Shown here one piece after another: positions 15,977-24,888 of a stretch of 64,000 bases of DNA. The notes beneath the pieces were generated by a model that saw only the letters and a program-made list of their open reading frames with translations, searched no databases and had not been told where the DNA came from. The position numbers and the translations under genes were made by a program. Origin of the DNA: AP-15 sp963702685 (GTDB taxonomy: Bacteria; Pseudomonadota; Alphaproteobacteria; ATCC43930; CGMCC-115725); the NCBI GenBank assembly GCA_963702685.1, contig CAVPDQ010000002.1, positions 62,001-126,000 of the forward strand, given 5' to 3'. Within the stretch, counting starts at the first letter, position 1; each line of letters starts with the position of its first letter.

Positions 15977-16765
15977 ATGAGAATGCGGGCCATTTCCCTA
16001 CTTTGGAACCATCGCCGCATTCTGGCGGCTACGGCATGGAACGACGTACGGGGCCGCTATCGCGGCACGGTACTGGGGTTGGGGTGGAGTGTAATATACC
16101 CTATCACTTTTCTTGGTTTGTATGCAATTGTTTATATGTTAATCTATCGCATTCGGCTACCGCAGTATACCCCATTGCAATACGTGTTGATGATATTTTC
16201 AGGACTGATCCCATTTCTCGGATTTTCCGAGGCGTTGTCGACGGGAGTTGGTTCCGTGCTCAGCAGCCGAGGTCTTATTAAAAATACAATGTTTCCCATT
16301 GATTTGATCCCAGTAAAAGCAGTGATCGCCTCCAGTGTGACGATGTATGTCGGTTTGGTAATTTTGCTCATTACCTTGTGGATATGTGGAATTATGCCAA
16401 GCACTCAGGCATTGATTCCGGCGATACTGTTACTTCAGTTGGTCTTTACGGTCGGAGTTGTTTGGTTGCTTTCTGCATTAAATGTATTCTTCCAAGATCT
16501 CGGGCAAATGGTCGGCGTGCTGATTTTGCTTCTGATGCTGATTTCTCCGATCGCTTATACGTTGGATATGGTTCCGCACGCTCTGATGCCGCTGATGTAT
16601 CCGAACCCGCTTTTCTATATGATCATGTTGTATCGCGAGTGCATTATCGCCGGTCGTGTTCCTGTCCATCTATTGCTTGTCTTTACTATCATCGCTATTG
16701 GCACATTTTATTTTGGTCATTTTGTGTTTAGTCGTCTGAAGGTGATATTTTCCGACTATATCTGA
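15977..16765 (+). CDS. Polysaccharide ABC exporter permease (Wzm type)
   Basis: A 262-residue inner-membrane protein with six hydrophobic segments and the ABC-2 membrane fold. WNDVRGRYRGTVLGLGWSVI near the N-terminus is typical of Wzm/KpsM-like O-antigen and capsule exporters. With the ATPase encoded next it would move lipid-linked polymer across the inner membrane. The gene is far poorer in G+C (below 50% by eye) than the genes before it, which suggests separate acquisition of this block. ATG 15977 or 15983 may start translation. Confidence 0.9.
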   Translation: MRMRAISLLWNHRRILAATAWNDVRGRYRGTVLGLGWSVIYPITFLGLYAIVYMLIYRIRLPQYTPLQYVLMIFSGLIPFLGFSEALSTGVGSVLSSRGLIKNTMFPIDLIPVKAVIASSVTMYVGLVILLITLWICGIMPSTQALIPAILLLQLVFTVGVVWLLSALNVFFQDLGQMVGVLILLLMLISPIAYTLDMVPHALMPLMYPNPLFYMIMLYRECIIAGRVPVHLLLVFTIIAIGTFYFGHFVFSRLKVIFSDYI

Positions 16766-16783
16766 CGGAGCATCTCATCGACC

Positions 16784-18598
16784 ATGTCAAATATCGCAAT
16801 CAACGCCCTTGGTGTCTCCAAGATGTATCGGTTATTCCGGTCGCCGAGACACCGGATTCTCGATCTGCTCGGCATCCCGCTGCTGAAGGGGCACTATGAC
16901 GAATTTTGGGCCCTGCGCGAGTTCGACCTCGTCGTACCGCGCGGCAGCAGGGTCGGCTTGATCGGCCCCAATGGCGCCGGCAAAAGTACGTTGTTGAAAA
17001 TCATCGCCGGGCAGGTCGCGCCGACCCTCGGCAGCGTCAGGGTCAACGGCAAGGTGCAGGCATTGATGGAATTGGGTACCGGGTTTCATCCAGAATTTAC
17101 CGGCCGCGAAAACGTCTTTGCCGCTTTGAGCTATCAGGGCGTCTTTGGTTCGCGTGCGCGAGATCGATTTGACGAGATCGTCGACTTTTCTGAGCTTGAG
17201 GAATTCATTGATAATCCGGTGAAAACTTATTCGGCTGGGATGTATGCGCGTCTCGCGTTTTCCGTGGCGACCGCGATCGAGCCGGATATCCTTATTATCG
17301 ATGAGGTGCTCGGCGCAGGAGACGCGTATTTCGGTGGCAAATGCGTCGACCGTATGAACACGATCACCCAGGAGGCCGGGGCGACTATTTTGTTCGTGAG
17401 CCATGACACGTCGTCAATCCTTAGGCTGTGTGAACGCACCATTTGGCTAAAACGAGGCCGTTGTGTGATGGACGGCAAGGCCAACGCTGTCGTCAAAGAA
17501 TATGTCGATGCCATGCGGTTTGAAACCGAACTGCGGCACCGGTCGCGCGAGATGCAGCTTCTCAAGGGCACGGTGCGGAAGATAATGACCAACAGTGACA
17601 TGTTCCGGAAGCTGCTGTTCCGGTTCCGCGTCGACGGGGAACACCCGCGGCATGAACACCTGATCTCGAGGCTCGCCATCGAGCGTAACGACGACTGCAT
17701 CGCGCAGATCGATGTTGGTAGCGCGATGGACAATACACAGATGGAACAAAGCTATGTGATCTCGGACCGACTATCAACCGATTGGTCGCAGCCGGTAACG
17801 GTGGCCTCGGGTTTCGCGAGGTATTATCGAAACTCGGGCGGGCGCGACCGTCACGCTCCGTTTGTGTTGTCGCTGCCGCTGTATCTCAACGACGATGCCT
17901 CGTCGCTGTGCCTCGTCGTGGAAGGCGCGTTCGACGACCGCGAAGAGGTTTTTGTTGAACTCTGGCAAGAGAGCGGAGAATACGCGCAAATCGGAGTATT
18001 GCGTGGTTGCCCCGATGGCAGCTACCGGTTGCCGTTGCGTTCGGCCGCCGAGGATCCTGGCAAATTACTCGACAAATTACTCGAGCGGAACACGCCGCCG
18101 CCCAAATCGAACGGCGCCTCGCGCCGACGACTGACGGAGGACGAATTCTCAGGCGAACGGGTCGTGACGATCCGATCCGTTGAAATTCTGGACTCGATGG
18201 GGGTGTCGAAGAGAACCTTTGCGCTTGGCGAGGCGATCAGCATCGTCATCGAGTACGAGGCGGCGTATGAGGTCAATGACCCCGTCTTCGCCGTCACCTT
18301 CCACCGCATCGACGGCATCCAGATGGATCACAAGAACACGCGCCTGCTCGATATGAAACTCGGATGTATTAGCGGCCGAGGGACAGCTCGCTTTGACTTC
18401 GCACCATTGCGTCTCGGGCCAGGCGAATACCTGATCACGGTGGCGATCCTAAAATATCTGGATGTCGACAATTGGGTCGATCAGCCTTCGAGCTACGACC
18501 GCCATGACCGCCGTTACACGATCTCGGTCTACTCGCCAATGCCCGGCGGCAAGAATTTGGGCGCTGTGTTGCAAGAATGTTCGTTTTCGATGGAATGA
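16784..18598 (+). CDS. Polysaccharide ABC exporter ATPase with extended C-terminal region (Wzt type)
   Basis: A 604-residue protein. The ATPase domain fills residues 1-~250: Walker A GPNGAGKST 61-69, signature YSAGMYA 149-155, Walker B DILIIDE 168-174, H207. Residues ~440-590 resemble the Wzt C-terminal beta-sandwich that recognises the polymer end (SVEILDSMGVSKRTFALGEA). Between them, residues ~290-430 form an additional probable beta-rich domain not found in typical Wzt proteins of about 400-430 residues. It follows the Wzm gene by 18 bases. The extended region probably reads a modified O-polysaccharide. Confidence 0.88.
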   Translation: MSNIAINALGVSKMYRLFRSPRHRILDLLGIPLLKGHYDEFWALREFDLVVPRGSRVGLIGPNGAGKSTLLKIIAGQVAPTLGSVRVNGKVQALMELGTGFHPEFTGRENVFAALSYQGVFGSRARDRFDEIVDFSELEEFIDNPVKTYSAGMYARLAFSVATAIEPDILIIDEVLGAGDAYFGGKCVDRMNTITQEAGATILFVSHDTSSILRLCERTIWLKRGRCVMDGKANAVVKEYVDAMRFETELRHRSREMQLLKGTVRKIMTNSDMFRKLLFRFRVDGEHPRHEHLISRLAIERNDDCIAQIDVGSAMDNTQMEQSYVISDRLSTDWSQPVTVASGFARYYRNSGGRDRHAPFVLSLPLYLNDDASSLCLVVEGAFDDREEVFVELWQESGEYAQIGVLRGCPDGSYRLPLRSAAEDPGKLLDKLLERNTPPPKSNGASRRRLTEDEFSGERVVTIRSVEILDSMGVSKRTFALGEAISIVIEYEAAYEVNDPVFAVTFHRIDGIQMDHKNTRLLDMKLGCISGRGTARFDFAPLRLGPGEYLITVAILKYLDVDNWVDQPSSYDRHDRRYTISVYSPMPGGKNLGAVLQECSFSME

Positions 18599-18602
18599 GC
18601 TG

Positions 18603-19874
18603 ATGGCTGCAGCTTTCGCATTGCAACTGCATCGGCCGATACTCATCGGTGGAGCGCCGAGCAGCGGATCGACGCTGCTCAGCATGATGCTTGATGCCCA
18701 CCCCGAAATCCATTGCGGACCGGAAACCGGGATTCTCGCCCACGCCGCCCTGTTCGGCGAAGACTTCCCGGCTGCGGCCCGGGCGCTGATGCAGCGTCTG
18801 GAGCGTCCTGAATGGGAAATCAATGACGCGGTCGCCAACTTCACCGCCGGCTTCTGTCCCTATGCCTTGATCGACAGCACGAACCTCGCCGCTTATCGGC
18901 TTGATCTCAACGCGGTCCAAACTGCGCTTCAGGAGTGTGCCTCGATCGAGGCGTTCATCGTGCGGTTGTTCGGAGCGACCCTGCAAGGCGAGGCGAAGAC
19001 GGTCTTTGCCGAAAAAACGCCATCCAATCTTTACGCGTTCGAGGCGTTTCTTGCCCATTTTCCCGAAGGCCGCGTGCTTTATCTCGTGCGGGATCCGCGC
19101 GCCGTCGTCGCGAGCCTGTTGCGACGCGGTTTCGCACTGCACCGGGCGATCGCGATCTGGCTGATGGAAACGGTTATGTGCGAGCGCCTCCGCGGACACC
19201 CGCGCGCGTTGCAGATCAAATACGAGCATCTGGTACAGCAGCCGGACGACACGGTGCTGACGATTACAAAGTTTCTGAACGTGCAGCCGGCAATCGACAA
19301 GATGTTACGATATTGGGCAGAGTCGCCGCGCGCCGAGCGAGACCTTAGCCTGCGCTCGCTGCCGAGTTGGACAGCCGATCCCTCCAAGCCGATTAGCCTT
19401 AAGCCGATCAATGCATGGCGGTGCGAGCTCGATCCGGTTGCGTTGGCGATCATGGAGCACGCCATGGTGGCGCGCGCGCCCCGAGGCATCGAAGCGACTA
19501 TCGGGCTGGGTTTCGTCCAGCTTGCAGAACGTCTTGACTATTGCTGGGAGCCGGCGGCGGCTGAAACCGCGGCTGTTCTTGAACGACTTATCGCCGACGG
19601 ACTCGTCGGCAACGGGTGCAAAGTGCATGACCGCCATATTTTTCACGAGCGGTATGTGGATTCCTCACCTCCAGCTCTGACCGATGCCGAGGAGAAGTTG
19701 TGGTCGGTGTTCGAACGGGGGACCGTCCCGGCCCGGATGCGGCAGGCAGCCGCCCTCGAAGAGCTTACTCGCCTCCGGACGCAGTGCAGCCAGCTATACG
19801 AGCGTTACGTCGAAGCCAACCGACTGGCAAACAAGCTTTCCATCAAGCGCGAGCAGCTAGCGCGTGGCGAGTAA
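18603..19874 (+). CDS. Sulfotransferase family protein
   Basis: A 423-residue protein with PAPS-dependent sulfotransferase motifs: the 5'-phosphosulfate loop IGGAPSSGSTLLSMML (15-30) and the 3'-phosphate segment YLVRDPRAVVASLL near residue 160. The sequence HRPILIGGAPSSGST, without a signal peptide, indicates a cytosolic enzyme. Placed between the ABC exporter and the 2-epimerase, it may sulfate the polysaccharide or its lipid-linked precursor. The C-terminal ~100 residues are helical and less conserved. The ATG at 18603 follows the Wzt stop by four bases, so it is co-transcribed with the exporter. Confidence 0.8.
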   Translation: MAAAFALQLHRPILIGGAPSSGSTLLSMMLDAHPEIHCGPETGILAHAALFGEDFPAAARALMQRLERPEWEINDAVANFTAGFCPYALIDSTNLAAYRLDLNAVQTALQECASIEAFIVRLFGATLQGEAKTVFAEKTPSNLYAFEAFLAHFPEGRVLYLVRDPRAVVASLLRRGFALHRAIAIWLMETVMCERLRGHPRALQIKYEHLVQQPDDTVLTITKFLNVQPAIDKMLRYWAESPRAERDLSLRSLPSWTADPSKPISLKPINAWRCELDPVALAIMEHAMVARAPRGIEATIGLGFVQLAERLDYCWEPAAAETAAVLERLIADGLVGNGCKVHDRHIFHERYVDSSPPALTDAEEKLWSVFERGTVPARMRQAAALEELTRLRTQCSQLYERYVEANRLANKLSIKREQLARGE

Positions 19875-19940
19875 GGTGCTCTCGGGCCGGCGGAGCGGGG
19901 CATCGGTGCTTCTTGAAGCCTCGGCTCGGATAAGGAACCG

Positions 19941-21011
19941 ATGATCATCATGCGCGTGGTCGGCGCACGGCCGCAGTTCATGCAAGAGTGTGTCTTCCGC
20001 CGCGCCGTCGACGCCCGCGGGCACCGCGAGATTCTCGTGCACACTGGACAGCACTACGACGAAAAGATGAGCCAGATTTTTTTTGATGAGCTGGGGATCC
20101 CTCGTCCGGATATCAACATTGGCATCGGGTCGGGAAAGCACGGCTATCAGACTGGGCGTATGCTCGAGGCGCTGGATGACGTAATCGAGGCGCACAAGCC
20201 GGACGCGCTCGTCGTCGACGGCGATACCAACTCTACCCTTGCCGGCGCTCTTTCAGCCGCCAAGTGCCACGTGCCGTTGATCCACGTCGAAGCTGGCTTG
20301 CGCAGCTTCGACCGACGCATGCCGGAAGAGGTCAATCGCATCGTCGCCGATCATCTTGCTGAACTGTTGTGCGCGCCGACTGCGGCGGCGATGGCGAACT
20401 TGGCCGATGAAGGTTTGGCATCCCGTGCGGTGCTGACTGGCGATTTGATGTATGACTGCTTCCTGCACTTCACAAAGGCCGCCGATGTGGGCGCGCTGAC
20501 GGCGTGCCAAGTGTTGCCGGGCAAATATCTGCTCGCCACCGTGCACCGCGCCGAAAATGCGGAGAATCCTGCGAGGTTTGCCGAAATCGTCAAAGGGCTC
20601 TGCGCACTGCCGCTGCCGGTGGTGATGCCGGCACACCCCAGAATTCACCTCCAGCTTCTCTCGCTGCTGCGGTCCTTGCCGACGCAGAGGAATTTGCGGG
20701 TCGTCGAACCGGTCGGCTATCTGGCGATGCTGGCTTTGGAGTTGCACGCGGCCTGCGTGCTTACCGACTCGGGAGGGGTCCAGCGCGAAGCGTACTTCGC
20801 AGGTAAGCCGTCGGTGATCCTGCGCGATACGAGCGAATGGCGCGAACAGGTGGATTCCGGGTGGTCGAAATTGGCCGGCGCCGACGCCGCTGCGATCAGC
20901 GCCTGCTGTGAAGCCCTGTTGTCGGTTCAGAGATTGGCGCGGCCAGCAATCTATGGAGACGGCTCCGCGGCAACCAAGGTAGTCGCCGCAATCGATGAGA
21001 TGCTGGGATGA
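19941..21011 (+). CDS. UDP-N-acetylglucosamine 2-epimerase family protein (WecB/WbpI type), variant active site
   Basis: A 356-residue non-hydrolysing 2-epimerase homologue. VVGARPQFM opens the nucleotide-binding domain, VDGDTNSTLAGAL, HVEAGLRSFDRRMPEEVNR, ATVHRAEN and TDSGGVQREA are intact, so the catalytic Asp/Glu/His set is visible. However, the lysine that normally follows (QFIKxA) is a glutamine (QFMQEC). The enzyme probably inverts C2 of a UDP-acetamido sugar such as the diacetamido-uronic acid. A second, more canonical paralogue lies at 33170-34223. The stop overlaps the start of the next glycosyltransferase (ATGA). Confidence 0.85.
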   Translation: MIIMRVVGARPQFMQECVFRRAVDARGHREILVHTGQHYDEKMSQIFFDELGIPRPDINIGIGSGKHGYQTGRMLEALDDVIEAHKPDALVVDGDTNSTLAGALSAAKCHVPLIHVEAGLRSFDRRMPEEVNRIVADHLAELLCAPTAAAMANLADEGLASRAVLTGDLMYDCFLHFTKAADVGALTACQVLPGKYLLATVHRAENAENPARFAEIVKGLCALPLPVVMPAHPRIHLQLLSLLRSLPTQRNLRVVEPVGYLAMLALELHAACVLTDSGGVQREAYFAGKPSVILRDTSEWREQVDSGWSKLAGADAAAISACCEALLSVQRLARPAIYGDGSAATKVVAAIDEMLG

Positions 21012-22048
21012 GAATCCTTCACGGCCCGCAAAATATCGGCGGAATGGCCGGGGTGCTGGCGCGAGCGGAGCGCCGCTGCGGCATCGACGCCTCCGCCTAT
21101 TGCCTGCCGACCGGAAATTTCCAGTACACGGCGGACCGTTACATCGACGAGCGCACTCTGTCGAGAATCGAGACCCTGACCGGCAGGCGGGCAAACGTCA
21201 CCATGGAGTTCTTTTTAAAAGAGGCATGGCGCTACGACGCTTTTCAGTTTTATTTCGGAGAATCATATGGTGGCCCCGGTCTGCTCGACGTACCGTTGCT
21301 GAAGACGATCGGAAAGAAAATATATTTTTACTTCTGCGGCTGCGATGTCCGCGATAGTAAAACGACAATCGCAAAATACCGATACAATGCCTGCTCACAA
21401 TGCTGGCCGATGTTGTGCAGCGCCAATCGCCAACGGACTTTGGACGTAGCGCAGCGTTATGGCGATGCTATCTTCGTCAGCACGCCGGACTTGCTGGAAT
21501 TCGTGCCGGGTTCAGTGCTGCTCCCACAACCGATTGATCTGGAGCTGTTCACGCCGATCCGACAGGCAGCGCAGCAGCAGCGGGAGGCCCGTCGCATGTC
21601 GGACTCGGTCCGCATCGCGCATGCACCATCGAACCAAACCATCAAAGGGACAAAATATTTGCTGCAGGCGGTTGCTTCACTTCAGCGGCGCGGATTTGCC
21701 GTAGAGCTGGAGCTGATCGAAGGCAAGAGCTACATGGAGGCCATGCAACTCTGCGCCGCCGCCGACATCGTTGTCGATCAGCTGCAGATCGGCGCCTACG
21801 GGCAGTATGCCGTCGAAATGATGGCGCTCGGCAAACCGGTCGTCTGCTATATCCGCGAGGATCTGCGCCAGCATTATCCGGCCGATTTGCCGATCGTGTC
21901 GGCCAATGCGGACACGATTGAGCAGGTGCTGGCCGATCTGATCGGCGACCGCCTGGCCTGGGGAGAGCTTGGAGCACGCGGCGTCAGCTACGTCGAGGCT
22001 ACGCATGAAAGTGTCGCGGTCGCGCGCAAGGCGATCGCACATTATTAA
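21008..22048 (+). CDS. Glycosyltransferase family 4-like protein with a cysteine cluster
   Basis: A 346-residue probable GT-B glycosyltransferase. The C-terminal half (RIAHAPSNQTIKGTKYLLQA, then VVDQLQIGAYGQYAVEMMALGKPVVCY) resembles the nucleotide-sugar-binding domain of GT4 enzymes. The N-terminal domain is less typical and carries five clustered cysteines, C110-x-C112 and C129-x2-C132-x4-C137, around YRYNACSQCWPMLC, which could bind a metal. It is translationally coupled to the 2-epimerase by ATGA. The acceptor is unknown. Confidence 0.78.
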   Translation: MRILHGPQNIGGMAGVLARAERRCGIDASAYCLPTGNFQYTADRYIDERTLSRIETLTGRRANVTMEFFLKEAWRYDAFQFYFGESYGGPGLLDVPLLKTIGKKIYFYFCGCDVRDSKTTIAKYRYNACSQCWPMLCSANRQRTLDVAQRYGDAIFVSTPDLLEFVPGSVLLPQPIDLELFTPIRQAAQQQREARRMSDSVRIAHAPSNQTIKGTKYLLQAVASLQRRGFAVELELIEGKSYMEAMQLCAAADIVVDQLQIGAYGQYAVEMMALGKPVVCYIREDLRQHYPADLPIVSANADTIEQVLADLIGDRLAWGELGARGVSYVEATHESVAVARKAIAHY

Positions 22049-22062
22049 TCGCACATTATTAA
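22035..22062 (+). repeat. 14-bp tandem duplication across a stop codon
   Basis: TCGCACATTATTAA occurs twice in direct succession. The first copy contains the TAA stop of the glycosyltransferase gene and the second lies just after it, 28 bases before the next start. It probably arose by slippage and has no obvious function. Confidence 0.9.
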
Positions 22063-22090
22063 CGGTATATTTTAGAGCGCGGAAGAGAAG

Positions 22091-23500
22091 ATGCGGATAT
22101 TGATGCTGACCGACGATGTTCAGATCGACCGCCGCATCCTGCTGGAGGCAGAGTTGCTGATCCGGCTCGGCCACGAAGTCATCCTCTTGGCCGAGGGCGG
22201 CGGCGCATCGTCGACCTTCGAACGCATTGGAAACGTCAAGGTGGAACGTCTGGGCGGGGGGCCACTGCCGCCGCCACTCAGCGAAATGATTGTGCTTGCC
22301 GTCGCCGCGGTAATGCGCAAAGCGATCCGTCTCGCCAGCGGTGCCCGCACGAAGCTGCTGCAGTTGATGAAGCGCATTGTGAAGCGCGCCTTCCGGGCAA
22401 TGGTTCGACTAATCGGGCTCGCCAGCCGTGCCTGCACCGGGCTGCTGCAAATGACTACGCGCGTTGAAAAGCGTGCCCTCCTGACAGTCGCCCGGCTGAA
22501 CGACCGTGCTGCCGGCCACGGTCTGCGGGTCCTCCGCGGCTTGCTGCGTACGCCGCCGCCGCGGGAGCGAGCGATGGCGATGCGCATTGCCTTTTACCGC
22601 CCCGATCTTATTCATGCCCATGATCTGCCGCAACTGCGTCCAGCCGTCAGAGCCAAGAGACGGCTGCGTGTTCCGCTGATCTACGACGCGCACGAGCTCT
22701 ATCCGGAAATAAGCTTGCTCACGCCGGTTCAGCAGCGCATGTTGACGCGCCGAGAGAAACGATACATTTGCCGCGCGGATGCGGTTATTACCGTTAACAA
22801 TTATCTCGCGGCAGAAATGGCTAAGCGCTATCGCGTTCGCCTGCCGTTTGTCGTGTTGAACGCTACAAAATGGCCGGCCGCAGGGCCGCAGGGCGGCCCG
22901 TGGAACCTCTTTCGAGAACGCTTTGGCATAGCGGAGGAACACCAAATCCTTCTTTGGCAGGGGTGGCTGTCACCCCATCGTGGCCTGGAGGCGCTTGTTG
23001 TTGCCATGAAAAATCTGCCTGAGAATCTCGATCTCGTGTTCATGGGCTATGGCGATGCGCGGGTGGGGCTCGAAGCGATGGCCTCTGAGGCAGGGCTGGC
23101 AGAACGCGTGCATTTCAAGGATGCCGTAGGGCAGGACGAGCTGCTACGCTGGACCAGTTCGGCCGATATTGGCATCATCCATTACCGGCCTATCGATTTA
23201 AATACTTACTATGCTTCGCCAAACAAGCTTTATGAATACATTCAAGCCGAGTTGCCGATCGTGGCGAATGATTTGCCTTACCTGCGTGACGTCGTCGGCG
23301 GCGAAGGGTTTGGCGTCGTGTACAAGCTGGAAACCCCAGCCGACTACGTAAAGGCTATATCGATGATGCGAGAGCCTGGTGTTTATGAGCGTTGCCGAGA
23401 GCGCCTACGTGAGCGCAAAGCCGCGTACGGCTGGAATAGCGAGGAAGGCAAGCTGTTTTCCATCTACGAGGAGGTCCGGCCCAGCGTGCCTGCGGAATAA
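22091..23500 (+). CDS. Glycosyltransferase family 4 protein with a duplicated helical insertion
   Basis: A 469-residue GT-B enzyme. The C-terminal domain contains ILLWQGWLSPHRGLEALV, FMGYGD, YRPIDLNTYYASPNKLYEYI and the EQAELP-type donor-binding region; the N-terminal acceptor domain holds LIHAHDLPQL and YDAHELYPE. Residues ~74-145 form an arginine/lysine-rich amphipathic helical insertion in which a 29-residue unit (81-109) is repeated (110-138); it could anchor the enzyme to the membrane. The gene belongs to the exporter/glycosyltransferase operon. The sugar transferred is unknown. Confidence 0.85.
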   Translation: MRILMLTDDVQIDRRILLEAELLIRLGHEVILLAEGGGASSTFERIGNVKVERLGGGPLPPPLSEMIVLAVAAVMRKAIRLASGARTKLLQLMKRIVKRAFRAMVRLIGLASRACTGLLQMTTRVEKRALLTVARLNDRAAGHGLRVLRGLLRTPPPRERAMAMRIAFYRPDLIHAHDLPQLRPAVRAKRRLRVPLIYDAHELYPEISLLTPVQQRMLTRREKRYICRADAVITVNNYLAAEMAKRYRVRLPFVVLNATKWPAAGPQGGPWNLFRERFGIAEEHQILLWQGWLSPHRGLEALVVAMKNLPENLDLVFMGYGDARVGLEAMASEAGLAERVHFKDAVGQDELLRWTSSADIGIIHYRPIDLNTYYASPNKLYEYIQAELPIVANDLPYLRDVVGGEGFGVVYKLETPADYVKAISMMREPGVYERCRERLRERKAAYGWNSEEGKLFSIYEEVRPSVPAE

Positions 23501-23574
23501 CCGCCGCGCGCTGTCACCGCGGGTCTCCGACTTCCGGTTTGTGAATTAGGATCGTCCGAAACGATTGGCCTATT

Positions 23575-24870
23575 GTGTATCCTTCTGTTTTTGCCGCCGT
23601 AAACCCGGATATCGCGATAGCAGCACCGCGCCATCGCGCTCCGCGGATATGCCTGCTGGCATTTTCAGCAATCGCCGACGATCCGCGGGTGCGCCGCCAG
23701 GGCGACGCATTTCACCGCGCCGGCTGGGAGGTCGTCGGCTTCGGCCTGCCCGCGGGCCGCTCGGCGCCGCCCGAATGGCGCATCGCCGCCGCCCCCGACG
23801 AGAGCGGTCCGAGGGGCGCGAGGAGCCGGTCCAGCTCCGGCATCCTTCGGCGAATGCGGCGGCTCCTCGGACGGATTGTCCGCGCCTTGGGCCTCCTCGC
23901 GGTGCGGCTCTGGCCGTGCCTCGCGCAGCCGATTTACTGGTCCTTTTCCGAGAAGTTTCACGCCATCTATGGTATTGCCGCGAGGGTCGAGGCGGATATA
24001 TGGCTCGCCAACGACTGGACCATGCTGCCGGTGGCTGCCCGGCTCGCACGCGAAAAAGGCGTCACGTACGGCTATGACACCCACGAGTTTGCCACCGAAG
24101 AGTATGGCGACCGGCGCAAATGGCGTTTGCTGCAGCGGCCGCTGGTCTGCGCGCTCGAAGGCGCTTTTATCCGCGAGGCGGTGGTGGTGTCGGCCGTCTC
24201 GGACGGGATCGCCGAGCGGCTTGACGCGCTCTACGCGCTGCCGCGCGGGTGCATCGTCGTGCGCAACACGCCAGTCTGGGAAGAAACCCCGTGGCATGCC
24301 ACCGGCGAGCCGATCCGGGTCCTCTACCACGGCATCCTGGCGCCGGGCCGCGGGCTCGAGGCGACGATTGACAGCGTCGCGCTTTGGCGCCCGGAATTCG
24401 ACCTGACGCTGCGTGGCCCCGGCGCCGAACCCTATCTCGACGAATTGCGGGCGCGGATCGAGCGGGTCGGCTTGACCGACCGGGTGCAGCTGGCGCCGCC
24501 GGTGCCGATGACCGCGCTGGTGCGCGAGGCCGCAGCCTTCGACATCGGCTTTTTTGCCCTGCCCGGGAGCTCGCGCCACAACGAGTTCGCGCTGCCGAAC
24601 AAGTTTTTTGAGTACCTGATGGCGGGGCTGGCGCTGTGCGTCACCGACCTGCCCGAGATGGGGCGGCTGATCCGGCAATACGATCTCGGCGTGACGTTGG
24701 CCAAGGTCGAGCCCCTCGCCATCGCCGCGGCGATCAACGGGCTCGATCGCGCGCGGATCGACGCCTACAAAAAGAATGCGTTGCGGGCGGCCCGCGAATT
24801 GTGCTGGGAGCGCGAATCCGGGCATCTCGTAGCGGCCTATGCCGCAGCCGTCGAGCGCGCCGCCGGCTAG
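23575..24870 (+). CDS. Glycosyltransferase family 4 protein
   Basis: A 431-residue GT-B glycosyltransferase starting with GTG at 23575. YGYDTHEFATEEYGDRRKW (acceptor domain) and VLYHGILAPGRGLEATIDSV, LRGPG, and FALPNKFFEYLMAGLA (donor domain) are characteristic and parallel those of the preceding paralogue. An arginine-rich stretch (RSSSGILRRMRRLLGRIVRAL, about residues 86-106) may contact the membrane. The G+C content is back at the genomic average, unlike the block from 15.9 to 23.5 kb. The AsnB-type gene follows 18 bases later and is probably co-transcribed. Confidence 0.87.
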   Translation: MYPSVFAAVNPDIAIAAPRHRAPRICLLAFSAIADDPRVRRQGDAFHRAGWEVVGFGLPAGRSAPPEWRIAAAPDESGPRGARSRSSSGILRRMRRLLGRIVRALGLLAVRLWPCLAQPIYWSFSEKFHAIYGIAARVEADIWLANDWTMLPVAARLAREKGVTYGYDTHEFATEEYGDRRKWRLLQRPLVCALEGAFIREAVVVSAVSDGIAERLDALYALPRGCIVVRNTPVWEETPWHATGEPIRVLYHGILAPGRGLEATIDSVALWRPEFDLTLRGPGAEPYLDELRARIERVGLTDRVQLAPPVPMTALVREAAAFDIGFFALPGSSRHNEFALPNKFFEYLMAGLALCVTDLPEMGRLIRQYDLGVTLAKVEPLAIAAAINGLDRARIDAYKKNALRAARELCWERESGHLVAAYAAAVERAAG

Positions 24871-24888
24871 CGGACCGGGACCGGCGCG

